Positions 1-7,530 of a stretch of DNA of 64,000 nt are shown piece by piece. The stretch is from Brevibacterium sp. RIT 803 (GTDB lineage: Bacteria > Actinomycetota > Actinomycetes > Actinomycetales > Brevibacteriaceae): positions 248,001 to 312,000 of the forward strand of contig NZ_JAFEMW010000005.1 of assembly GCF_016892625.1 (NCBI RefSeq), read 5' to 3'. A program made the position numbers and the translations under genes. The notes beneath the pieces are model-generated. The model worked only from the letters and a program-made list of their open reading frames with translations. It searched no databases and had not been told where the DNA came from. The stretch's first letter is position 1. Each line of letters begins with the position of its first letter.

Positions 1-321
1 GGCGCCGTGGCAGAGTGCGGCGACGATTCGACCGATCATCATCATGTCGTAGCTCGGTGCGAGAGCGGAGAGGACGTTGCCGATGATGAACAGAACCATG
101 AGCACGACGAGTGCGACCTTGCGGTTGACGCGGGTCAGAGCCACAGTGATGAGGATGGCGCCGACGGCGACAGCGAGGGCATATCCCGAGATGAGATAGC
201 CGGCGACGGTCTCGGAGACCCCGAAGTCCGCGGACACCTCGGGCAGCAGGCCCATGATGACGAACTCCGTGAGTCCGATTCCGAACCCGCCGATGGCGAG
301 AGCGAGAAGTGCGAGTGGCAT
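1..321 (-). CDS. MFS transporter, DHA1/AraJ-like, N-terminal part
   Basis: The first 107 codons of a leftward gene that runs off the window start. The protein begins MPLALLALAIGGFGIGLTEF and shows three to four hydrophobic helices with a basic loop (TRVNRK) after helix 2, typical of drug/arabinose-type MFS exporters (12-14 helices, proton-driven). An AGGGAG ribosome site lies about 9 bases upstream of the ATG. It is transcribed divergently from a MarR-family regulator, and the shared spacer carries inverted repeats, so it is probably the regulator's target. The substrate cannot be told from the sequence. Confidence 0.85.
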   Translation of the reverse strand, partial: MPLALLALAIGGFGIGLTEFVIMGLLPEVSADFGVSETVAGYLISGYALAVAVGAILITVALTRVNRKVALVVLMVLFIIGNVLSALAPSYDMMMIGRIVAALCHGA

Positions 322-363
322 GGTGTGTATCTCCCTTCGCACCAAGACGGCGGACCACCTCGG

Positions 364-428
364 CGCGTGTGCAATAGAAAGCGTATGCAGTAGTTGCAAA
401 CGCAACGGTATAAATACTTGCACACGCG
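364..428. promoter_or_regulatory. Inverted repeats between MFS gene and marR gene
   Basis: CGCGTGTGCAA at 364-374 and its exact reverse complement TTGCACACGCG at 418-428 flank the spacer. Between them, 393-406 reads GTTGC-AAAC-GCAAC. All share a TTGCA/TGCAA half site. Position between divergent genes suggests binding sites for the MarR protein; that is inference. Confidence 0.5.
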
Positions 429-483
429 TTCTATCCGCGCAAGTGGTGTATTCTGTGATGAAGACGATCTGAAGGAGAGACAC

Positions 484-933
484 ATGGGCATCAGAGATGA
501 CGCAGTCGAGATCCGGTCTCGTGGCTGGCGTACTCTTGCTGCTCTGCACGCATTGATCGAGACCGAACTGGAGCGCTCTCTGCAGCGCGAGCATCAGCTT
601 TCGGTCGTCGAATACACGGTCCTGGACGCGCTCAGCCGGCAGGACGGCTGGCACATGCGGATGCGGCAGCTGGCCCGTGCGGCAGCCCTGTCGAGCAGCG
701 CCACGACGCGTCTCGTCACCCGTCTTGAGGATCGCGGACTCCTGACGAGGATCCTCTGCGATGACGACCGTCGGGGAATCTACACTGAGCTCACCGAGTC
801 CGGATGGAAACTGTTCGCCGCCGCTCGCCCGACGCATGATCGGGTACTCGAAGCGGCGCTGGCCGATGCCGGCGAAGTGCCGGAGCTGGAGCCTCTGGTC
901 ACTGCTCTGCACTCCGAGGTGGCCCAGGCTTAG
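484..933 (+). CDS. MarR-family transcriptional regulator
   Basis: 149-residue winged-helix regulator. The start at MGIRDDAV is preceded by GAAGGAG at good spacing; a longer open frame upstream lacks such a site. The central region (roughly residues 50-105: LSSSATTRLVTRLEDRGLL then DDDRRGIYTELTESG) is the MarR recognition helix and wing, with the conserved D-x-R-x wing pattern. Family members are dimeric repressors released by small phenolic or drug ligands. It is divergent from an MFS exporter, and likely represses it and itself through the inverted repeats in the spacer. Confidence 0.88.
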   Translation: MGIRDDAVEIRSRGWRTLAALHALIETELERSLQREHQLSVVEYTVLDALSRQDGWHMRMRQLARAAALSSSATTRLVTRLEDRGLLTRILCDDDRRGIYTELTESGWKLFAAARPTHDRVLEAALADAGEVPELEPLVTALHSEVAQA

Positions 934-1037
934 ACTGCTGCGTGCGCGGGCCTCTGGGCCGATGAGAGTCGGCACTGTAGTCACGTCGCAGGTGCGGGAG
1001 TAGTGTGTCCGACACAGTTCGGAATCAGGAGGGGCTC

Positions 1038-1619
1038 ATGGACGCTCAGATACTCCCCGCCACAGCAGAGCGCTTCGATGACGTGGAGACGATGCTCGGG
1101 CCCAAACGCGGCCCCGACGCCATCGCCTGCTGGTGTCTGACCTATCGGCTCGGCGGCAGAGCATCCTCGAGGCTCGATGCCGTCGAGAGGAGGGACGCCG
1201 TTTACGATCTGTGCTCCCAGTCGCCGTCACCGGGGATTCTGGCCTATCTCGAGGATGAGGTCGTCGGCTGGTCATCGGTGGCTCCTCGCTCACAGGTTGC
1301 GGAATTGGCCGATCCCAAGACGTATCCGAGAGTCGATGACGTCGAACCCTGGTCGATCTTCTGTCTGCGCACACGCGGAGGAAAGCGGCGGCAGGGAATC
1401 GGGCAGCAGATTCTCCGAGGCGCAATCGATTTCGCCTGGGCCAACGGCGCCGAGGTGATCGAAGCCTACCCGCTCGACACCACGGAGAAGCTGGCACCGA
1501 TCTTCACCTATCCCGGACTGCGGTCGATGTTCGAGAAGGAGGGATTCACGAAGGTCGCTGACACCGATTCCGAGGTGGGAGGTGCGAGGCGCGTAGTGAT
1601 GCGGCTGGAGTCCGCGTGA
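1038..1619 (+). CDS. GNAT-family N-acetyltransferase
   Basis: 193-residue protein. The start chosen is the ATG 8 bases after AGGAGG; an in-frame ATG 33 bases upstream has no ribosome site. KRRQGIGQQIL (about residues 116-126) is the acetyl-CoA pyrophosphate-binding motif A (R/Q-x-x-G-x-G) of GNAT enzymes, followed by an ALxxA-like helix. The N-terminal half (CWCLTYRLGGR) resembles uncharacterised GNATs of actinobacteria. Acceptor substrate unknown. It stands alone between marR and the tRNA gene. Confidence 0.8.
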   Translation: MDAQILPATAERFDDVETMLGPKRGPDAIACWCLTYRLGGRASSRLDAVERRDAVYDLCSQSPSPGILAYLEDEVVGWSSVAPRSQVAELADPKTYPRVDDVEPWSIFCLRTRGGKRRQGIGQQILRGAIDFAWANGAEVIEAYPLDTTEKLAPIFTYPGLRSMFEKEGFTKVADTDSEVGGARRVVMRLESA

Positions 1620-1647
1620 GCAGCAGAACCTTCGCTCTTGCCTCCGA

Positions 1648-1677
1648 TTGCGCAGTCAGCGTCTGAGCGGGTAATAT
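1648..1677 (+). promoter_or_regulatory. Probable promoter of tRNA-Ala
   Basis: TTGCGC (1648-1653) and TAATAT (1672-1677) are separated by 18 bases and lie 14 bases before the mature tRNA 5' end, consistent with a housekeeping sigma promoter. Confidence 0.5.
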
Positions 1678-1691
1678 CGGCCTGTACTCCC

Positions 1692-1764
1692 GGGGGTATG
1701 GCGCAATTGGTAGCGCACCTGCTTTGCAAGCAGGGGGTTAGGGGTTCGAGTCCCCTTACCTCCA
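1692..1764 (+). tRNA. tRNA-Ala (anticodon UGC)
   Basis: A complete cloverleaf can be drawn. The acceptor stem GGGGGTA pairs with TACCTCC (one G-U pair). The anticodon stem is CCTGC/GCAGG with loop TTTGCAA, giving anticodon TGC. The T arm is GGGGTTCGAGTCCCC and the discriminator base is A. CCA is not encoded (CTCG follows), as usual in actinobacteria. A strong hairpin terminator follows about 35 bases downstream. Confidence 0.97.
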
Positions 1765-1799
1765 CTCGAGAAGCTATTGAGACAGCACTCGTAAAAGAA

Positions 1800-1840
1800 G
1801 ATCCCGCCGACAGCGATATGGACGCTGTCGGCGGGATCTT
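1800..1840 (+). terminator. Rho-independent terminator after tRNA-Ala
   Basis: A perfect 16-bp stem (GATCCCGCCGACAGCG at 1800-1815 against 1823-1838) with a 7-base loop, followed by TTTG. It ends the tRNA-Ala transcript. Confidence 0.85.
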
Positions 1841-1872
1841 TGTCTGTGCTCTTATCCGTGTGTCCGAACCGA

Positions 1873-1903
1873 AGACCAAGGCCTGGAGCTCAGGCCTTGG
1901 TCT
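1873..1903. terminator. Hairpin at the 3' end of the aldehyde dehydrogenase gene
   Basis: A 13-bp perfect stem AGACCAAGGCCTG / CAGGCCTTGGTCT with loop GAGCT, 7 bases past the stop codon of the leftward dehydrogenase gene. There is little T tract on either strand, so it may act as a bidirectional terminator or mRNA end stabiliser. Confidence 0.6.
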
Positions 1904-1910
1904 CTCAGTT

Positions 1911-3284
1911 TCAAGCGTGAACGCGGATCAGGTGTTCGTTCGTGAAGGCCTGGAAAGCCCACTGAGCGTTCTCGCGGCCGTAGCCCGAGCGGTTGATACC
2001 GCCGAATGGGTATTCCGGTCCCGATTCCATGTGTCCGTTGATGAGAGTCATTCCTGCGTTGATCTTGGCGCCGAATTCCTCTCCCTTTTCGAGGTCGTCG
2101 GTCCACACTGAGCTCATGAGTCCGTATTCGGTGTCGTTGGCCAGGCGCAGCGCATCCTCTTCGTCCTTGGCCCGGTAGATCATGACCGCGGGACCGAAGA
2201 GCTCATTGCAGCCGAGGTCTGACTTCGGGTCGATGTCGGAGATGACTGCTGGCGACATGAACCAACCCGGACGGTCGAGCTTCTTACCACCGGTGTGCAG
2301 AGTGGCACCATCGGACACAGCTTTGTCGATCATGGCGACGATCTCATCAAGTGCACCCTCGGAGGAGACAGGGCCCATTCCGACATCCGGGTCGTCGAAG
2401 GTCGAGACCTTCGTCGCTTCGGCGGCCTTGACAGCCTCGGCGAGGAACTCGTCGTAGAGATCATCGACGACGATCATGCGCTTCGGCGAGGTGCAGACCT
2501 GACCGGCGTTTGCCAGACGCAGGCCCACGAGCTTCTTGGCCACAGCCGGCACGTCCTTCGAGTCGAGGACGACAGCCGGGTCGTTGCCGCCGAGTTCGAG
2601 GACGGCGCGCTTGTAGTACTTCGCAGCGATAGAGGCCACGGAGGCACCTGCTCCTTCAGAGCCGGTGAGGGAGAAGCCCTTGACGCGGAAGTCCTTGAGG
2701 ACCTCCTCGGCGTGGGAGCTGTCGAGGTAGATGTTCTGGTACACGCCCTTGGGCAGACCTGCTTCGGTGAGGAGATCTTCGAAGTACTGCGAGGACTTCG
2801 GGCAGATCGAGGCCTGCTTCATGATGATCGCGTTGCCGACCATGAGGTTGGGCAGCACGAAGCGGGCGATCTGGTTATAGGGGAAGTTCCACGGCATGAT
2901 GCCCAGCAGAACGCCCAGCGGCTGGTGGCGGACATAGCTGCTGGCCGCACCCGCTGCTGCGAGGTGTGTGGGTGCCAGGTGGGTGGCGGCGTTGCCGGCC
3001 ATCCAACGTGCCGTGCGAGCGACCTTGTCCACCTCGCCGAGGCCCTGTTTCTTGACCTTGCCCATCTCGCGGCCGATGATGTCGCTCATCTCATCGGCAT
3101 TGGCATCGACGAGGTCGGCGAACTTCCGGAGGATCGTCGCGCGCTCATGGAGCGGCGTCTCCTTCCACGATAGGTGGGCCTCGTGGGCACGATCGATGTA
3201 ACCGGGGATCTCTTCCTTCGTGACGGAAGCGAATTCTTCCTCAACCTCACCGGTGTTGGCGTTTGTCACTGCGAACTTGCTCAT
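1911..3284 (-). CDS. NAD(P)-dependent succinate-semialdehyde dehydrogenase-type aldehyde dehydrogenase
   Basis: 457-residue aldehyde dehydrogenase oxidising an aldehyde to the acid in the cytosol. The start MSKFAVTN follows GAGAGGA; a longer frame begins 9 codons earlier without a ribosome site. MPWNFPYNQIARF near residue 130 forms the cofactor pocket. Catalytic Glu is about residue 230 in LELGGNDP and nucleophile Cys about 264 in NAGQVCTSPKR. The LPNLMVGNAIIMKQ stretch and the asparagine in ELGGNDP match the short GabD1-type branch rather than betaine aldehyde dehydrogenases. Succinate semialdehyde is the likely substrate by family, not proven by neighbours. It stands alone as a leftward unit. 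Confidence 0.85.
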   Translation of the reverse strand: MSKFAVTNANTGEVEEEFASVTKEEIPGYIDRAHEAHLSWKETPLHERATILRKFADLVDANADEMSDIIGREMGKVKKQGLGEVDKVARTARWMAGNAATHLAPTHLAAAGAASSYVRHQPLGVLLGIMPWNFPYNQIARFVLPNLMVGNAIIMKQASICPKSSQYFEDLLTEAGLPKGVYQNIYLDSSHAEEVLKDFRVKGFSLTGSEGAGASVASIAAKYYKRAVLELGGNDPAVVLDSKDVPAVAKKLVGLRLANAGQVCTSPKRMIVVDDLYDEFLAEAVKAAEATKVSTFDDPDVGMGPVSSEGALDEIVAMIDKAVSDGATLHTGGKKLDRPGWFMSPAVISDIDPKSDLGCNELFGPAVMIYRAKDEEDALRLANDTEYGLMSSVWTDDLEKGEEFGAKINAGMTLINGHMESGPEYPFGGINRSGYGRENAQWAFQAFTNEHLIRVHA

Positions 3285-3419
3285 AGGACGTCCTCTCGTG
3301 AATAGATTCACCTAAGTATGACAACACGCGGAAAGGCCCGGCAATTCCCTCTCCATCGTGAGACAAGAGGGCAATCGCGTCGAACTGTGGGGCCCGTCTT
3401 CGCGTAAAACGCACGGGGC

Positions 3420-4766
3420 TCAGTCCTCGGTCGGCGTTGCCGCCTGAGCAGCCGCCTCGGCGGGGATGGCTGTCCTCTCACGTGTCTGACGATTGCGTCT
3501 GACCGCGAATGACAAGGCGGCAGCGACCGCGCACATCACGGCCCCGCCCCACCAGGCATACGTGTACTCGCCGAAGACATCGCGGATGACACCGGCGCCG
3601 AAGGCGGCAGCCGCGGCGCCGAGCTGGTGCGCTGCGAAGACCCAGCCGAAGACGATCGTGCCTCGCTCGCCGAAGACCTCACGGCACAGCGCCGAGGTGG
3701 GCGGAACGGTCGCGACCCAGTCGAGGCCGTAGATGACGATGAAGAGCACCATGGACGGATGCACGACGTCCGAGAGCAGCCAGGGCAGGAGCAGGAGCCC
3801 GACGCCGCGGAAGGTGTAGTAGGTGAGCAAGAGGATGCGCGGGTCGAATTTGTCGGTCAGCCACCCGGAGAACACGGTTCCGGCGATGTCGAAGATCCCG
3901 ACGACCGCGAGCAGACCTGCCGCAGTGGTCGTCGGCATGCCGTGGTCGTGTGCGGACGGGATGAAGTGAATGCCGATGAGACCGTTGGTCGTCGCCCCGC
4001 AGATGGCGAACGCAACGGCCAGAGCCCAGAACGATCGATGTCGAGCAGCGAAGGCCAGGCCGGCGAAGGCGCGCTTGGCGGCTCCAACTGTGGGCCGCTC
4101 GTCGGGCACATAGGTCTCGGGGTCGGCGCCATAGGGCAGGACACCGCGGTCCTCCGGATGGTCGCGGAGGACGAACCACACGACCGGCACGGCCACGAGA
4201 GCCGCCGCAGCGATGAGCAGGGAAGCCGGACGCCACCCGGTCGACTCCGCGATCGCGGCGACAGGAGGCAGGAAGATCAGCTGGCCGGTGGCCGACCCGG
4301 CGGTGAGTATGCCCATGACCAGTCCTCGGCGGCGGATGAACCACCGATTGGCGATGGTTGCGGCGAAGACCATAGCCATCGACCCCGTGCCCAGCCCGAT
4401 GAGCAGCCCCCAGAAGACGAGCAGCTGCCACGAAGCGGTCATGATCACGCTGCCCCCGGCGCCCGCTGCGACGAGGATGAGAGCAAGCGCCACGATCTGG
4501 CGGATTCCGAAGCGATCCATGAGTGCGGCGGCGAATGGCGCCGTGAGCCCGTAGAGGATGAGATTGACGCTGACCGCCAGGGACATGACGCTCATCGACC
4601 AGCCGAAGTCATTGTGGAGCGGGATCATGAGCGCCCCCGGGGCTGCCCGGAAACCTGCTGCGGCGAGCAGCGCGAGGAACGCGACGGCGGCCACCCACCA
4701 GGCGGGGTGGATGCGGTGACGCTTGCCCGCCTTGGCGTCAGGGGGACGCACTGGAGTGGTCGACAT
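3420..4766 (-). CDS. MFS transporter (oxalate/formate antiporter or monocarboxylate-like)
   Basis: 448-residue membrane protein with 12 predicted helices. The charged N-terminal tail is followed by a first helix near residue 28. A long cytosolic loop (about residues 205-245, RDHPEDRGVLPYG) separates the two six-helix halves, as in OFA/monocarboxylate porters. ANRWFIRRRGLVMGI is the MFS loop motif of the first half. It probably moves an organic acid or drug by proton symport or antiport; the substrate is unknown. It is divergent from an HxlR regulator, with paired operator-like sites between, and is likely controlled by it. Confidence 0.85.
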   Translation of the reverse strand: MSTTPVRPPDAKAGKRHRIHPAWWVAAVAFLALLAAAGFRAAPGALMIPLHNDFGWSMSVMSLAVSVNLILYGLTAPFAAALMDRFGIRQIVALALILVAAGAGGSVIMTASWQLLVFWGLLIGLGTGSMAMVFAATIANRWFIRRRGLVMGILTAGSATGQLIFLPPVAAIAESTGWRPASLLIAAAALVAVPVVWFVLRDHPEDRGVLPYGADPETYVPDERPTVGAAKRAFAGLAFAARHRSFWALAVAFAICGATTNGLIGIHFIPSAHDHGMPTTTAAGLLAVVGIFDIAGTVFSGWLTDKFDPRILLLTYYTFRGVGLLLLPWLLSDVVHPSMVLFIVIYGLDWVATVPPTSALCREVFGERGTIVFGWVFAAHQLGAAAAAFGAGVIRDVFGEYTYAWWGGAVMCAVAAALSFAVRRNRQTRERTAIPAEAAAQAATPTED

Positions 4767-4777
4767 CGATCCCTCAT

Positions 4778-4834
4778 ACTTTCTTGAAAGAAGTTAGACT
4801 GGAGGCAGTATAACCACACTTCTCTGAAGAAAGG
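4778..4834. promoter_or_regulatory. Paired inverted operator sites between MFS gene and hxlR gene
   Basis: Two copies of a 17-base site face each other: ACTTTCTTGAAAGAAGT at 4778-4794 and ACTTCTCTGAAGAAAGG at 4818-4834, the second matching the first as its reverse complement at 14 of 17 positions. Each is itself close to palindromic. Their place in the divergent spacer suggests HxlR-dimer binding that controls both genes. Confidence 0.6.
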
Positions 4835-4842
4835 TAACGCTC

Positions 4843-5370
4843 ATGGCGTTGAGATCCGATTGGTCCGAAGCGCTCTGCCCCGTCGGGCGCTCCCTTGACG
4901 TGCTCGGCGATCCATGGGTGCTGCTCATCGTCCGCGACGTGCTCCACGGGCGCGGACGCTTCGACACGCTGCGTGAGAGTCTGCGGATCTCCGAGGCGGT
5001 CCTCAGCAGACGTCTGCACTCGATGGTCGAGGCAGGTCTGTTGGAGAGAGTCGACTATCAGGACGGGGCACGTACCCGTCAGGGCTACGCCGCCACCGAG
5101 GCCGCGGCCGATCTGCTGCCGATCCTTCAGCAGCTCGCGGTCTGGGGCGAAAAGCACACCATGATGCCGACCGGCGGCGCACACATGCCGATGATCCACG
5201 ATACCTGCGGGCAGGAGACGACCCAGGGTGAAGTCTGCAGCTCCTGCGGCGAAGTCCTCGTGTCCGAGGCGATGACCTGGGTCAAGCCCTGGAAGGTCGA
5301 GAAGGGCGAGGGTCAGGAGGGACAGAAAGGCACCCGTGAGAAGCTCCAGCCCGCGGGGACGCTGGTCTAG
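4843..5370 (+). CDS. HxlR-family winged-helix regulator with C-terminal Cys motif
   Basis: 175-residue regulator. CPVGRSLDVLGDPWVLLIVRD opens a classic HxlR domain, with the N-terminal Cys conserved in redox or electrophile-sensing members, then recognition helix RISEAVLSRRLHSM and wing. The C-terminal part carries a CGQE...CSSCGE pattern (three Cys), like the short zinc-ribbon tail found in a subgroup of HxlR proteins, and ends in a basic/polar tail. ATG follows GAAGAAAGG at good spacing. It probably represses itself and the divergent MFS gene. Confidence 0.88.
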   Translation: MALRSDWSEALCPVGRSLDVLGDPWVLLIVRDVLHGRGRFDTLRESLRISEAVLSRRLHSMVEAGLLERVDYQDGARTRQGYAATEAAADLLPILQQLAVWGEKHTMMPTGGAHMPMIHDTCGQETTQGEVCSSCGEVLVSEAMTWVKPWKVEKGEGQEGQKGTREKLQPAGTLV

Positions 5371-5417
5371 ACTGATTGAGAGTCGCCGAACTGAATCAGA
5401 GACGCCGAGGAGCAACG

Positions 5418-6035
5418 ATGCCCCAGCACCGCAGACTGAAGTACTTCGTCGCACTCTCGATCGACGGCTTCATCGCCGGCCCGGATGGCGGCGACCCCAG
5501 CGGATGGTGGCCCATCACCGAGGACTATATCGACTTCATTCGCACCGAGTATCCCGAAACCCTGCCCGGACCAGCCAGGGACGCGATGGGCATTACGGGC
5601 CCGGGACTCCACTTCGACACAGTCATCGAGGGCCGCCGGTCCTTCGAACTCGGCCTGGCCGCAGGACTGCCCGACGCCTACCCTCATCTGCGGCATCTCG
5701 TGGTCTCTTCGACCCTCGGGGCCGACCCGGAGTCCGCTGTCGAAGTCGTCAGCGATGATCCCGTAGGACGGATCCGTGATCTCAAGGGTGAGCAGGGCAA
5801 GGACATCTGGCTCGTCGGCGGCGGGACGCTGGCCTCGAGCGTGCGTTCCGAGATCGATGAGCTCATCATCAAGCTTGGTCCTCTCACCCTCGGCACGGGT
5901 GTGCCGCTGTGGGGCTCTGGGTCCGACTTCAACACGCAGACCTGGACGACTTCCGAGGTGCGAGCGTTTCCCGGCGGAATGACCGTGTTGCGGTTTGAGC
6001 GGGCCGGGGACGATCGACAGACGGTCGTCGGCTGA
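5418..6035 (+). CDS. Dihydrofolate reductase-like (RibD C-terminal domain) protein
   Basis: 205 residues. RLKYFVALSIDGFIAGPDG at the N-terminus and DIWLVGGGTLASS with GPLTLGTGVPLWG further on are the conserved strands of the RibD-C/DHFR-like reductase fold (YyaP/YwjB type). The family binds NADPH, but most members have no known substrate and lack the residues of true DHFR. Start: ATG 7 bases after GAGGAG. It ends 6 bases from the convergent aldehyde dehydrogenase gene. Confidence 0.82.
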   Translation: MPQHRRLKYFVALSIDGFIAGPDGGDPSGWWPITEDYIDFIRTEYPETLPGPARDAMGITGPGLHFDTVIEGRRSFELGLAAGLPDAYPHLRHLVVSSTLGADPESAVEVVSDDPVGRIRDLKGEQGKDIWLVGGGTLASSVRSEIDELIIKLGPLTLGTGVPLWGSGSDFNTQTWTTSEVRAFPGGMTVLRFERAGDDRQTVVG

Positions 6036-6041
6036 GTTGAC

Positions 6042-7463
6042 TCAAGACGCGTCCGGGGCGATGTGCACTGTGAATGGTCGAGTAGCTGAGTCATAGGCAG
6101 CTGTCGTGCCGGTGACTCCCATGCCGCTGGCTCGGGCCGGCTCATAGGTCCGTACGCCGCTACCGCCCTGCCACCGATTGACCCACACGACGCCCGCGGG
6201 GATGCTGGCAGCCAGATCGATGTGATCGGCATTGCGCGAGTACACCGTGGCAGCCAGTCCGAATGATGATTCCGACGCACGCTCGAGCCCCTGGGCGAAT
6301 GAGGACACGACCGAGACCGGAGCGATGGGACCGAAGGTCTCCTCACTCATGACTGACATCGACGAGTCGACATCGGTGATGACAGTTGCCGGATAGAAGA
6401 ACCCGTGCCCGGCGGGGACTTCACCTCCTGTTCGCACCGTGGCACCTTTCGCTACGGCATCTCTCACCTGGTCACCGACGATGTTCCGCTGCCTCTCGTC
6501 GACCAGGGGTCCCATCATGACGTCCGCCTGCAGGCCATCGCCGAAGGCGTACGCTTCGGCAGCCTTGACCAACTCGACGACGAATTCCTCAGCAATGGCC
6601 TGATGCACGTAGATGCGCTCCATCGATGTGCAGATCTGTCCCGTATTGACGAACGAGCCGAAGGCCACCGCCTCAGCGGTCGCCCGAACATCGACGTCTT
6701 CGTCGACGATGACGGGATCCTTTCCACCCAGTTCGAGAACCGCACGGTGCAGTGCCTGTCCTGACGCGGCACCGACCTTCCTCCCGGCGGACACTGAACC
6801 GGTGAAGTGGACCAGGTCGATGTCGTCATGGCCTGCTAACGGTTCACCGGCGTGGACGTCGCCGAGCACAAGATTGAGGACGCCCTCGGGAAGGTCGAGC
6901 AGTTCGAACAGTCGCACTGTCGACAGTGGTGAGCGTTCCGAGGGCTTGATCACTACGGTGTTTCCGGCCGCGAGCAGGGGGCCCAGAGCACCTAGAACCA
7001 TCGTGACGGGGAAGTTCCACGGTGTCACGACAGCGGCCACGCCCACAGGCTGGCGGATGACTCGAGTGCGACCTCCGTCGGGATCGTCGGTGGAGGTTTC
7101 GAATGCGTATGTCAGCGCCTCCCGTGCGGAGGCCTTCAGCCCGTCAACGCCGGCCGCGATGAAGTTGCGGCCGATGCCCACGGGTTTGCCCATCTCGCGG
7201 CATTCGAGTTGGGCCAGTTCGTCGGTGTGTTCCTCGATCCGATCCGCCCATCGGATGATCCGGGCCACGCGGTCCTCGACGGTCAGTGCCATCCACGCGG
7301 ATTGGGCTGTCTTCGCCGAGGCGACCGCCAGGTCGACGTCGGCTGCCGCCCCTTGTGGGAATTCGGCGACCGATTCCTCGGTCGATGGATTGATCACAGT
7401 CAATCGGTTCGGGTCCTGGGAGCTGGTCCAGGTGCCGCCGATGTAGTTCTGCAGTGTCTTCAC
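6042..7463 (-). CDS. Aldehyde dehydrogenase, betaine-aldehyde dehydrogenase-like
   Basis: 473 residues, the normal length for a class 1/2 aldehyde dehydrogenase. VTPWNFPVTMVLG (about 147-159), Glu about 244 in LELGGKDP and Cys about 278 in NTGQICTSMER are the cofactor, base and nucleophile motifs. It lies directly downstream of a GMC-family alcohol dehydrogenase (67-base gap) that faces a GbsR-type regulator, the gene set known for choline to betaine oxidation. Conversion of betaine aldehyde or a similar aldehyde is inferred from this context; sequence alone does not fix the substrate. Confidence 0.8.
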   Translation of the reverse strand: MKTLQNYIGGTWTSSQDPNRLTVINPSTEESVAEFPQGAAADVDLAVASAKTAQSAWMALTVEDRVARIIRWADRIEEHTDELAQLECREMGKPVGIGRNFIAAGVDGLKASAREALTYAFETSTDDPDGGRTRVIRQPVGVAAVVTPWNFPVTMVLGALGPLLAAGNTVVIKPSERSPLSTVRLFELLDLPEGVLNLVLGDVHAGEPLAGHDDIDLVHFTGSVSAGRKVGAASGQALHRAVLELGGKDPVIVDEDVDVRATAEAVAFGSFVNTGQICTSMERIYVHQAIAEEFVVELVKAAEAYAFGDGLQADVMMGPLVDERQRNIVGDQVRDAVAKGATVRTGGEVPAGHGFFYPATVITDVDSSMSVMSEETFGPIAPVSVVSSFAQGLERASESSFGLAATVYSRNADHIDLAASIPAGVVWVNRWQGGSGVRTYEPARASGMGVTGTTAAYDSATRPFTVHIAPDAS

Positions 7464-7530
7464 AATTGTCGTGTCTCCTCTGAAGATGGGAAAAGGTCGG
7501 TGGCTGCGCCGGAGCCAGCCCGTGCCTTGG

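Noticed and set aside
3627..4787. 386-codon open frame on the plus strand
   Set aside because: It mirrors the leftward MFS gene; composition is charged and Arg/Asp-rich with no domain, and the opposite strand encodes a clear 12-helix protein.
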